Of a stretch of 45,944 bases of DNA, positions 1-6,968 are shown one piece after another. The stretch is from Prevotellaceae bacterium UBA1746. Its GTDB lineage: Bacteria; Bacteroidota; Bacteroidia; Bacteroidales; Bacteroidaceae. The DNA is taken from assembly GCA_002314875.1 (NCBI GenBank), contig DCHS01000007.1:1-45944 (forward strand). The letters run 5' to 3'. Below the pieces are notes generated by a model. That model was given only the letters and a program-made list of their open reading frames with translations, ran no database searches and was not told the origin of the DNA. The translations under genes were made by a program, and so were the position numbers. The stretch's first letter is position 1; each line of letters opens with the position of its first letter.

Positions 1-26
1 TAAGTCTAGTTTAGTTTTTGTGTTGG

Positions 27-60
27 TTAGTGGAGCCCTCAACGGAGGTCGCTCCACTAA
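27..60. repeat. Strong palindromic hairpin at left edge
   Basis: A 10-bp perfect stem, TTAGTGGAGC at 27-36 with GCTCCACTAA at 51-60, continues inward as CCTC/GAGG around an AACG loop with a 2-nt bulge. Neither side has a good U-tract, so it is a poor intrinsic terminator. It may be a dispersed palindromic repeat or an RNA structure. The first 26 bases and 61-181 hold no gene I can support apart from a possible promoter on the minus strand. Confidence 0.6.
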
Positions 61-111
61 TTCTTTATACATAATTTCAGCCTTTTTGTTGAGACTAGTA
101 ATTCTCAATTC

Positions 112-119
112 CAAAGTTA
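112..119 (-). promoter_or_regulatory. Possible Bacteroidetes -7 element, minus strand
   Basis: The minus strand reads TAACTTTG, matching TAnnTTTG, but there is no TTTG at the usual distance upstream. Forty nt downstream on the minus strand is an ATG (position 72) whose frame stays open for 24 codons to the window edge, running through the 27-60 hairpin. That could be the start of a leftward gene, but the evidence is thin. Confidence 0.25.
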
Positions 120-181
120 TTAATCAGTTTGTGTTGATAACGCGCTCATTACCAAATATGTATTTTACTTCAGAAAGCGTA

Positions 182-700
182 TTATTGATTTTCTTCCAGA
201 TAGATTTTGGTCCAATAGCCATAGTTTTTGGGACCCATGCCGATGATGCGGTCAGAGAGTTCAGGAGTGAGTTTTTTGATGAACTTCGCAGGAACACCTC
301 CCCAGAGTTCACCTGAAGGAATGCGAGTGTGCGACAGGACCAACGCCCCGGCAGCTACAATGCTCCCAGATTCCACCACCGCATGATCGAGAACGGTAGC
401 CCCCATTCCGATGAGAACATGGTCATGGATCTTGCACCCATGGAGCGTTGCGTTATGACCAATAGTCACATCATTGCCAATCTCAATATAAGCCTCTCCT
501 GCAGAAGTATGAAGGCAGCAACAATCCTGAATGGAAACGCGGTCACCAATACGGATACGGTTGACATCACCACGGACTACAGCGCTGAACCATACCGATG
601 AGCCGCTGCCAATGACAACATCACCGATAACAGCCGCAGTAGGAGCCACATAGGTTCCTTCGCCAATCAGTGGTGTCAGATCAAGAATAGTTTGTAGCAT
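182..700 (-). CDS. Gamma-class carbonic anhydrase-like hexapeptide-repeat protein
   Basis: A 172-residue protein built of left-handed beta-helix hexapeptide repeats, for example around VAPTAAVIGDVVIG and IGMGATVLDHAVV. It is the usual size of the YrdA/PaaY/gamma-carbonic anhydrase family. These are cytoplasmic trimers that bind a metal through histidines; a His sits in the CCLHTSAG stretch and further His residues in IGHNATLHG. Members may hydrate CO2 or have lost activity, and sequence alone cannot decide which. The ATG at 700 lies 29 nt downstream of a near-perfect promoter on the same strand. The gene stands alone: its neighbour across the promoter region runs the other way. The family is secure, but the reaction is uncertain. 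Confidence 0.85.
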   Translation of the reverse strand: MLQTILDLTPLIGEGTYVAPTAAVIGDVVIGSGSSVWFSAVVRGDVNRIRIGDRVSIQDCCCLHTSAGEAYIEIGNDVTIGHNATLHGCKIHDHVLIGMGATVLDHAVVESGSIVAAGALVLSHTRIPSGELWGGVPAKFIKKLTPELSDRIIGMGPKNYGYWTKIYLEENQ

Positions 701-728
701 AAAAGATGGAGTTTCATTATTTCATCTG

Positions 729-760
729 CAAAGGTAATTGCTCCTCAGATTTTCTCCAAA
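729..760 (-). promoter_or_regulatory. Promoter of the carbonic anhydrase-like gene
   Basis: Read on the minus strand: TTTG (760-757), exactly 20 nt, then TACCTTTG (736-729). This matches the Bacteroidetes sigma-ABfr consensus and leaves a 28-nt leader before the ATG at 700. The rest of 701-923 shows nothing else. Confidence 0.75.
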
Positions 761-923
761 CTTTTGAGAACTTTTCTACGTTTTTTGACTTCTTTTTGCC
801 TGAAAAAGCTATAATTTCTATTGTTTCTCCACATCACCAAATATCCCAGATTCCTTTATTCTATTGCCATTCGTCACAGCAAGGGGCCATTTCATACCAA
901 ACTCGCGTTGTTTGTACCAAAAA

Positions 924-955
924 TTTGGAGATTGTGTTTTTTATGCGTACTTTTG
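924..955 (+). promoter_or_regulatory. Promoter of the PspC-domain gene
   Basis: TTTG at 924-927, a 20-nt spacer, then TACTTTTG at 948-955. The match to the Bacteroidetes consensus supports a start at 997 rather than any upstream in-frame ATG, since those lie before or inside the promoter. Confidence 0.7.
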
Positions 956-996
956 CATCAGAAAAAAAATCATTCACGCTAATAACTTTTACAACT

Positions 997-1200
997 ATGA
1001 ACAAAAGACTTACAAAATCCTCAGATAAGATGATTGCTGGCGTTTGCGGCGGTATTGCAGAATATTTCGATGTAGACCCCACACTCGTACGCGCAGGCTA
1101 TGCTTTATTAAGTGTTTTCTCCGCTGGATTCCCCGGCCTTTTACTTTACATCATCCTCTGTATTGTCATGCCGAACAGCAATAGTGGTTACATCCACTAA
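997..1200 (+). CDS. Small PspC-domain membrane protein
   Basis: A 67-residue protein that is almost nothing but a PspC domain. It starts MNKRLTKSSDKMIAGVCGGI, continues with AEYFDVDPTLVR, and ends in one hydrophobic helix around residues 34-58. PspC domains occur in envelope-stress proteins and in single-domain membrane proteins of unknown role; no other psp gene is in the window. An in-frame ORF begins at 706, but the promoter at 924-955 and the family N-terminus point to the ATG at 997. A terminator follows at 1269. I infer a role at the inner membrane; the exact function is unknown. Confidence 0.85.
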   Translation: MNKRLTKSSDKMIAGVCGGIAEYFDVDPTLVRAGYALLSVFSAGFPGLLLYIILCIVMPNSNSGYIH

Positions 1201-1268
1201 AACCTCTTTTCAAACAAAATGATTCAAATTTCGCATACAGCGTAAATTTAGTAAATGATTAATAATGA

Positions 1269-1310
1269 AAAGCTCCGTTGTTTATTTTTGATGAAACAAC
1301 GGGGCTTTCT
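1269..1310 (+). terminator. Terminator after the PspC gene
   Basis: A 15-bp stem (1269-1283 with 1294-1308, one G-T wobble) and a 10-nt loop. The right arm ends in a short T run. Confidence 0.75.
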
Positions 1311-1323
1311 AAATATATTTTCG

Positions 1324-1331
1324 TAAATTTG
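1324..1331 (+). promoter_or_regulatory. -7 element of the GH123-like gene
   Basis: TAAATTTG matches TAnnTTTG, 23 nt before the ATG at 1355. No TTTG is present at the usual upstream distance, so the promoter may be weak or activated. Confidence 0.5.
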
Positions 1332-1354
1332 TCGGCGAAACAAAACCATTACTT

Positions 1355-3814
1355 ATGAAAAGACTTCTTTTTTCTCTTCTTCTTTTCTCGGGTTTCATTG
1401 GAGTTAAAGCTCAAGAATCTTTTACGGAACCCACAGAAAACGCTTCGATCGATAAAGCCGCCTGGAGTGCCCTCACCGACAATGTTCAAATCAGCTGGGC
1501 TTCGCGCGACATTCCCTATAAGCGTCACGAGGTGCCAGCACTTTCTCTGCGCTCAGATACCGTTATTTACGCATGGAAGGGAGAACGCATTGGCGTGGAA
1601 GCTTTGGCTTTTACGAAGAATGCTGTAAAGACACCCATTGGTTTGCATTTTACCACGAATCTTCCCGGAAAACAGGAAGAAGTCATCGAAGGTGGATGGC
1701 TCCGCTATGTTCTCACCGATGAGTATAGTACTTGTGGCAATCATCCGACGAATCTTACGCCTTGGACAGTAGCTGAGATGCTCGACCCAGGCAGCAGCAT
1801 TGCTATTCCGGCCAATGAGGTCCGCCCCATGTGGATCAGCGTTGAAATTCCCCGTGACTGTGAAGTTGGAAACTATTTCGTCAAGACACAGGTCGGCGAT
1901 TTGGGCGAACTCAATCTTAGAGTTGTTGTCGTTGATCGCCAACTCCCTGCTCCTCACGACTACAGTTTCCATCTTGATCTCTGGCAGCAGCCCTACTCTG
2001 TCAGTCGTTTCTACAATGTAAAACAATGGAGTGACGAGCATATTGATTTGCTTCGTCCCTACATGAAACGCCTTGCTCGCATGGGCCAGAAAGTGGTCAG
2101 CACCATTCTATTCTACGAGCCTTGGGGTCAGCAGTCCAATGATAAATTCGAGCCGATGGTGGCTACTACATTGAAGTCCGATGGTAGTTGGTACTATGAC
2201 TATGAGATCTTTGATAAATGGGTGAACCTGATGGCAGAATGTGGTATAGACGAGCAGATCGACTGCTTCTCCATGGTTCCTTGGGATATGAAATTCCGCT
2301 ATTGGGACGAAACGTCAAACGGCTACAAGTATCTTTCCACAACAACATCAACAGCAGAATACAAGAATCTCTGGACGAGCTTCCTCACCGATTTTGCAAA
2401 GCACCTCAAAGAAAAGGGCTGGTTTGAAAAGACCTGTATCGCTATGGATGAACGCGGTCTCAGTGATATGTTGAACGCATACAATATCGCTCAGGCTGCA
2501 GTTCCCGGCATCAAAATGGCGCTGGCAGGTAATTACCACCAAGAACTCGTTGATAAGCTCTATGACTACTGTGTTGCTTACGGCCAGGGCTTTACCGCCA
2601 ACGAAAAAGCACAACGTCGTGCAAAGGGATACAAATCAACGTTTTACACCTGCTGTACCGATGCTCATCCCGGTATGTTCAGCAATTCAAATCCCGTAGA
2701 TGCTACTTTCCTTGGAATCTACTGTGCTGCAGACGATTTCGATGGTTACCTGCATTGGAGTTGGCTGAACTGGAACGATACTCCACTCACTGATACCCGA
2801 TTCTTCCTCTTTGCTCCCGGTGATACCTATTTCTTCTACCCAGGCAATCGTACGAGTCTCCGCCATGAGCGCCTGTTGGAAGGTATTCAGCAATATGAGA
2901 AAATCCACATTGCCCGCGAAATGTGGACAGCTTCTGGTGAAACAGAAAAACTTGAGGCATTGAACGAGGCTTTGAAGGAAATGGAAGCAGGTGTTGCTAC
3001 TGATGCACAGAAGGTTATCTATCAAGTAAATCTCGTCGAAAGCATTTTGAACGACTCCCCAACTCCCGTCTTCCATCCTGAAGACTATTGCGAAGTTTAC
3101 CTCGCTTCTGCTAACAAGAGTACGGCAATTGCAAAACGTTGGTTGACGAGCGTCACAACTTCAGGAGCCACTCAAAACCTGAATTATACAGCTTCTGCTG
3201 CCAGCGGAAACGGTGTTGTAACTTGTGAAGATTGCATTATCGTAAAGCCAGGCCAGACTTTCACCCTGAAATTCAAAGCTACTACAAACGACGACGACAT
3301 CCGTTATTGCCGCATGGGCATCTATGCAGACTGGAACAACGATAGCATTTTTGCGGTTTCTGAGGGAAGCAATGAAATCGTTGCAGAAGTCGGCAATGCA
3401 AAAGCGGCTAACACCTCTCTCTTGAATTACAGCAAGAAAATCACCGTTCCTGAAGATGCTATTACAAGCGGACAGATTTCTATGCTTCGCATTGTTTTCA
3501 ACGATGCATGGGGGGACGTTCCTAATCCTTGTGGAGAATTGATGAAGGGTTTTGCTTTCAATATTCCCATGCGAATCGTCGAGGATACCAAGGATGCTGT
3601 CCGCCAGGCAATGACGGCGAAAATCAAGATTAACGGCAATAAGGTTTCACTTCCGGAAATCTGCCATATCTGCATCTATAACACATCAGGTCAGCTTGTT
3701 GACCAGCGTTCTTCAGCTTTGCAGTATGACATGTCGCACTTTACTCCCGGTATTTATTTCATTCACGCAAAAACCGCTGACGGACGAGCAATCAACGCCA
3801 AGGTTTTGAGATAA
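1355..3814 (+). CDS. Secreted GH123-type (DUF4091) glycoside hydrolase with C-terminal sorting domain
   Basis: An 819-residue exported enzyme with a signal peptide at 1-19 (MKRLLFSLLLFSGFIGVKA). The central DUF4091/GH123 region, about 150-545, has the adjacent acidic pair Asp365-Glu366 in AMDERG and the hallmark stretch from YLHWSWLNWNDTPLTDTR to PGNRTSLRHERLLEGIQ. Characterised GH123 enzymes are beta-N-acetylgalactosaminidases that use substrate-assisted catalysis through an Asp-Glu pair. About 610-745 resembles a GEVED domain (YADWNNDSIF), and 746-819 looks like a type IX secretion sorting domain with GIYFIHAKTADGR. I infer export to the outside of the cell and action on GalNAc-containing glycans such as glycolipid or mucin-type chains. 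The substrate is not proven. It is flanked by terminators and is its own transcription unit. Confidence 0.85.
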   Translation: MKRLLFSLLLFSGFIGVKAQESFTEPTENASIDKAAWSALTDNVQISWASRDIPYKRHEVPALSLRSDTVIYAWKGERIGVEALAFTKNAVKTPIGLHFTTNLPGKQEEVIEGGWLRYVLTDEYSTCGNHPTNLTPWTVAEMLDPGSSIAIPANEVRPMWISVEIPRDCEVGNYFVKTQVGDLGELNLRVVVVDRQLPAPHDYSFHLDLWQQPYSVSRFYNVKQWSDEHIDLLRPYMKRLARMGQKVVSTILFYEPWGQQSNDKFEPMVATTLKSDGSWYYDYEIFDKWVNLMAECGIDEQIDCFSMVPWDMKFRYWDETSNGYKYLSTTTSTAEYKNLWTSFLTDFAKHLKEKGWFEKTCIAMDERGLSDMLNAYNIAQAAVPGIKMALAGNYHQELVDKLYDYCVAYGQGFTANEKAQRRAKGYKSTFYTCCTDAHPGMFSNSNPVDATFLGIYCAADDFDGYLHWSWLNWNDTPLTDTRFFLFAPGDTYFFYPGNRTSLRHERLLEGIQQYEKIHIAREMWTASGETEKLEALNEALKEMEAGVATDAQKVIYQVNLVESILNDSPTPVFHPEDYCEVYLASANKSTAIAKRWLTSVTTSGATQNLNYTASAASGNGVVTCEDCIIVKPGQTFTLKFKATTNDDDIRYCRMGIYADWNNDSIFAVSEGSNEIVAEVGNAKAANTSLLNYSKKITVPEDAITSGQISMLRIVFNDAWGDVPNPCGELMKGFAFNIPMRIVEDTKDAVRQAMTAKIKINGNKVSLPEICHICIYNTSGQLVDQRSSALQYDMSHFTPGIYFIHAKTADGRAINAKVLR

Positions 3815-3847
3815 ACGCTGCAATTTCCCTAACGCATTTTCAAAATT

Positions 3848-3892
3848 AGAACAAGAGGATGTACCCCATTAAAGGCTACATCCTCTTGTTCT
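3848..3892. terminator. Bidirectional terminator between convergent genes
   Basis: A perfect 16-bp stem (3848-3863 with 3877-3892) around a 13-nt loop, placed between the ends of the glycosidase gene (+) and the M15 peptidase gene (-). Confidence 0.85.
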
Positions 3893-3913
3893 TGTTTGGG
3901 TAATATGATACTA

Positions 3914-4558
3914 TTACTTCTGAAAATGCTGATAATCTTTCTTGCTTTTCCAAGCACCGCCCCAGCGGAAACCGTGAGCGACGAAGAGCTTATAGCACAA
4001 ATCATTACGATCAATCTTCATGGGAATATCCGAGCGTGTTGAACGGTTGTTCGCATAGGCTTTTCCCGCTGTAGGTTCAACGTTTCCACTACTACTCACG
4101 CAAGGATTATAGAGAGGATTGATATCGACGGCCATTCCTTGGCCATGTTTAGACACCGTCTTTGTGCCAGAAACATAACGGAAATTGAAGCATGATGTAT
4201 TATTGGCGGTCATTGACTTCTCATCGCTAGCACCATAGTTATCAACAAGTTCCATACGCTCTATGGTATATTTTGCCACATAAAGCTGCTTGAAAATATC
4301 AACCAGATCGTTAGCAATAGCCTTGTTACAAATCATTTCTCCCACATGAGGCTGATTATCCTTTCCCCAGTAAGAAAGACGAAGATAGCGAAGAGAAGAA
4401 CGCAGAACGGCGCAATTCTTCGGAAATGATTTTCCACTCATTCGCACAAAGATACTATCGGGAATCACACTGATGGTGAAAGTTCCGGCATCTTTGGTGT
4501 TCGTAGCAAACGAAACCGCTGAAAAGAGCAAGAGGAAAAGCAACAGGAGTTTCTTCAT
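3914..4558 (-). CDS. Secreted M15-family peptidase (D-Ala-D-Ala carboxypeptidase-like)
   Basis: A 214-residue protein with a signal peptide, MKKLLLLFLLLFSAVSFA. The M15 fold is shown by SKHGQGMAVDINPLY, where His138 and Asp145 are the first two zinc ligands, and by GFRWGGAW followed by DYQHF with His211 as the third. VanY-like members of this family trim peptidoglycan stem peptides in the periplasm or cleave other short peptides; the substrate here is not shown. The start is clear from the signal peptide. It begins 5 nt after the stop of yraN and so is in the same operon. The zinc triad is complete, so the enzyme is probably active. Confidence 0.85.
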   Translation of the reverse strand: MKKLLLLFLLLFSAVSFATNTKDAGTFTISVIPDSIFVRMSGKSFPKNCAVLRSSLRYLRLSYWGKDNQPHVGEMICNKAIANDLVDIFKQLYVAKYTIERMELVDNYGASDEKSMTANNTSCFNFRYVSGTKTVSKHGQGMAVDINPLYNPCVSSSGNVEPTAGKAYANNRSTRSDIPMKIDRNDLCYKLFVAHGFRWGGAWKSKKDYQHFQK

Positions 4559-4563
4559 TGGAA

Positions 4564-4947
4564 CTAATATTTTGGAAAGTGCTTCTTCTGTTTGAGAGAG
4601 AAAGCGTACTTGATATGTCGGAGATTGAAAGGAGGTTCCATACCGTCAAGAGCGATAATATCAAAACGGAATGGATTTTTTGCCAGATTGTTGCGCATCA
4701 GATATTCTTCTGCAGCGCGCGAAAGGCGATACATTCTGTTGGCATCAACAGCATATTCCGGAAGTTCTTTTTCCGAAGAGCGTGTTTTGACTTCAATAAA
4801 GACAATTTCACCGCAGTCATCGGCAATGATGTCGACTTCGCAGTCCTGTCCGTGCCAGTTACGCTCAAGGATATGGATGTCGCGATTCAGAAGATAATAA
4901 CACGCTTCGTTTTCTCCTTGCTGGCCAAGAATGTTATGCTGAGCCAT
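4564..4947 (-). CDS. YraN family (UPF0102) nuclease-like protein
   Basis: A 127-residue cytoplasmic protein with the YraN pattern: GQQGE near the N-terminus, CEVDIIADDCGEIVFIEVKTR at about 36-56 (acidic residue, then ExK of a restriction-endonuclease-like fold), and VDANRMYRLSRAAEEYL. The family is widespread, the acidic residues look intact, and the biological role is unsettled, with DNA recombination or repair suggested. No TAnnTTTG box lies just upstream. The gene sits 43 nt past the U-tract of the lipoprotein terminator, so it may depend on readthrough or a non-standard promoter. A small GTGGG/CCCAC hairpin (4959-4980) lies in its leader. Confidence 0.85.
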   Translation of the reverse strand: MAQHNILGQQGENEACYYLLNRDIHILERNWHGQDCEVDIIADDCGEIVFIEVKTRSSEKELPEYAVDANRMYRLSRAAEEYLMRNNLAKNPFRFDIIALDGMEPPFNLRHIKYAFSLKQKKHFPKY

Positions 4948-4990
4948 TTATGTCATAAGTGGGTTCAATTAATTTCCCACATGTTTTTAT

Positions 4991-5027
4991 AAAAACAAAA
5001 AACCAGCGAGGCTCGCGCCTTACTGGT
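4991..5027 (-). terminator. Terminator of the small lipoprotein gene
   Basis: On the minus strand, ACCAG/CTGGT (5027-5002) encloses an inner GGC/GCC stem with a GCGA loop and is followed by a T-rich run of about 11 nt (complement of 4991-5001). Confidence 0.75.
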
Positions 5028-5040
5028 CTTATTTTTCTCA

Positions 5041-5088
5041 ATGGTCGATGATACCTAGTATCCGACCCATGTTCGAAACTAAATTCGA
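5041..5088 (-). ncRNA. Hairpin pair in the 3' UTR of the lipoprotein gene
   Basis: Between the stop codon (5113) and the terminator are two further foldable elements. The first is a long stem, ATGGTCG (5041-5047) with CGACCCAT (5063-5070), enclosing GATAC/GTATC with a CTA loop. The second is a small stem, TCGAA/TTCGA (5073-5088). Together with the terminator they make a structured tail of about 120 nt. I call this a structured 3' UTR that could yield a small RNA; nothing shows that it does. Confidence 0.35.
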
Positions 5089-5112
5089 GCTATGTGAGAC
5101 CGTGTGCTAAAA

Positions 5113-5286
5113 TTATTCAGCAACTACGCTATCAACAGCAGCGGTGTCAACAGCAGCGGTGTCAACGGTATCAACAGCTGCGGTGTCTACGCTATCAGCT
5201 GCCTCAACGGGAGCTTCAGTCTTAGAACCACAAGATGCGAAAGAGATAGCTGCGAAAGCTGCGAACATGAAAACAAGCTTCTTCAT
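5113..5286 (-). CDS. Small repetitive lipoprotein, 57 residues
   Basis: The protein starts MKKLVFMFAAFAAISFASCG, a lipoprotein signal with the lipobox Cys at residue 19. The mature part is a short Ala/Val/Asp/Thr-rich tail made of repeated AAVDT and VDT units, ending DSVVAE, with no Lys or Arg after the first few residues. Such tiny acidic lipoproteins are common in Bacteroidales and their function is unknown. Support comes from the promoter 54 nt upstream, the lipobox, and a terminator downstream. The repeated DNA (about 12-15 bp units) makes the tail prone to length change. It is probably abundant and anchored in the envelope. Confidence 0.8.
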   Translation of the reverse strand: MKKLVFMFAAFAAISFASCGSKTEAPVEAADSVDTAAVDTVDTAAVDTAAVDSVVAE

Positions 5287-5339
5287 TTTTTTGTAAATTT
5301 TTTAAAGTGTAAAACAATCAATTGCTTATTAAAACGATG

Positions 5340-5371
5340 CAAAGGTACGGCGAGTTTCATAACGCACCAAA
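5340..5371 (-). promoter_or_regulatory. Promoter of the small lipoprotein gene
   Basis: Minus strand: TTTG (5371-5368), 20 nt, TACCTTTG (5347-5340). This is a full consensus match, consistent with high expression. Confidence 0.8.
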
Positions 5372-5434
5372 AAAAAATGCGACTTTTTTTGAAATATTGT
5401 ACATTTTTTAACGTTTCGTAAGTAACCTTTGCCA

Positions 5435-5460
5435 TTTTTGTATCGTTTATGTTACAAAAA
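5435..5460. promoter_or_regulatory. Inverted repeat, possible operator
   Basis: TTTTTGTA (5435-5442) and TACAAAAA (5453-5460) are separated by 10 nt, in the AT-rich region between the divergent lipoprotein and mtaB promoters. It may be a binding site for a dimeric regulator, or chance in AT-rich DNA. Confidence 0.3.
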
Positions 5461-5537
5461 CAGCACAAATTTAATTTTCATTTACACAAAACACCCTGAT
5501 TTTTAAGCCTCCCAAAAATAGGAATATCGCTCAAACC

Positions 5538-5568
5538 TTTGCCTATTCGTTCTTTTATCGTAACTTTG
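5538..5568 (+). promoter_or_regulatory. Promoter of the mtaB operon
   Basis: TTTG at 5538-5541, a 19-nt spacer, then TAACTTTG at 5561-5568. It rules out the in-frame ATG at 5539 as the start, since that ATG overlaps the promoter. Confidence 0.75.
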
Positions 5569-5613
5569 CACTCGAAAGTACCATTTTCTTTTCCAGAAAA
5601 CAAATCAGTTTCT

Positions 5614-6939
5614 ATGAATTCTGACTCCTATATATATAATAAGAAGGCTGCATACGCCACTCTCGGCTGCAAACTCAACTATGCAGAGACTTCAACGCTC
5701 CGTGATCGGCTTATGGCGCTCGGCGTTGTAGATGTTGAGGAAGGAGAGCAAGCGGACATCTGCATCGTCAACACCTGTTCGGTAACCGGTGAGGCAGATG
5801 CAAAGTGCCGTCATACCATAAACCGCCTCCACCGACAATATCCCGGAGCATTTATCGCCGTAATGGGATGCTATGCCCAGCTGGCCGCAGAACATATCGC
5901 CAAGATTGAAGGTGTGAGCCTTGTTGTCGGCATGGAAAACAAAGGCCGAATTATCGAGCTTATTGAAGAAGGCCTCAAAAGCAGCGGAGAAGGCGTTTAC
6001 TTCACTACTCCTCTCAAAGACATCAAAACCTTTGTTCCTTCTTGCTCCAAAGGTGAACGTACCCGCTATTTCCTAAAAGTCCAGGACGGCTGCAACTACT
6101 ACTGCACCTACTGTACCATTCCCATCGCTCGCGGAAAATCCCGTAATGGCAGTATTGCCTCTCTCGTTGAGCAAGCAGAAGAGGCTGCAAAAGCAGGTGG
6201 AAAGGAAATCGTTATTACCGGCGTGAATATCGGTGATTTCGGACGTACAACGGGCGAAACATTCTTTGACCTCATCAAATCCCTCGACCAGGTGGAAGGT
6301 ATTGAACGCTACCGCATTTCAAGTATTGAGCCTAACCTTCTCACAGATGAAATCATAGATTACTGTGCGAAGAGCCGGGCTTTCATGCCTCATTTCCATA
6401 TTCCTCTGCAGTGCGGTTCTGACGATGTATTGAAATTAATGAAACGTCATTATGATACCGCTCTTTTCCGTTCGAAAATCGAACGAATCAAAACCATTAT
6501 GCCTGATGCGTTCATCGGAGTGGATGTCATCGTAGGAACACGTGGCGAGACCGAGAAATTCTTCGAAGACGCGTACCAGTTTATTGAGAGTCTCGATATT
6601 TCTCAGTTGCATGTTTTCAGTTATTCCGAGCGTCCCGGCACCAAAGCCCTTGAAATACCGCATGTTGTAACACCCCAGCAGAAACACGAACGCAGCCAAC
6701 GTCTTATTACTCTTTCTGAAAAGAAGCGCAAAGAACACTACCGCCATTTCATTGGCACCGAACGCCCTGTTCTTTGGGAACATGCCCGCGAGGGACATCC
6801 TTTGCAGGGTTGGACGGATAATTATATTCGTGTTCAACTTGCCGAAGGTTTTTCTGCTATCCCCGATGCTATGGACCGCGTGAAATTAGGAGAATTTACA
6901 GAAAATGAAGAAGCACTTGTTGCTGTACCCATTCATTAA
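5614..6939 (+). CDS. mtaB: tRNA t6A37 methylthiotransferase MtaB
   Basis: A 441-residue radical-SAM methylthiotransferase that adds a methylthio group to t6A at tRNA position 37. The N-terminal UPF0004 domain has Cys19, Cys55 and Cys86 for one [4Fe-4S] cluster. The radical-SAM motif is GCNYYCTYC, with Cys160, Cys164 and Cys167. A C-terminal TRAM-like part follows. The LGCKLNYAET and VNTCSVT signatures separate MtaB from MiaB and RimO. The start at 5614 is chosen because the promoter ends at 5568. It is first in an operon with the glycosyltransferase (29 nt), the RsmI-like methylase and the C69 peptidase. Confidence 0.92.
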   Translation: MNSDSYIYNKKAAYATLGCKLNYAETSTLRDRLMALGVVDVEEGEQADICIVNTCSVTGEADAKCRHTINRLHRQYPGAFIAVMGCYAQLAAEHIAKIEGVSLVVGMENKGRIIELIEEGLKSSGEGVYFTTPLKDIKTFVPSCSKGERTRYFLKVQDGCNYYCTYCTIPIARGKSRNGSIASLVEQAEEAAKAGGKEIVITGVNIGDFGRTTGETFFDLIKSLDQVEGIERYRISSIEPNLLTDEIIDYCAKSRAFMPHFHIPLQCGSDDVLKLMKRHYDTALFRSKIERIKTIMPDAFIGVDVIVGTRGETEKFFEDAYQFIESLDISQLHVFSYSERPGTKALEIPHVVTPQQKHERSQRLITLSEKKRKEHYRHFIGTERPVLWEHAREGHPLQGWTDNYIRVQLAEGFSAIPDAMDRVKLGEFTENEEALVAVPIH

Positions 6940-6968
6940 AAGTGAGGCATTCAGCCTAATGTGAAAAT

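Noticed and set aside
5041..5100. Possible tRNA because of a GTTCGAAA-like stretch
   Set aside because: No acceptor stem, anticodon arm or CCA end; it folds as simple hairpins instead.
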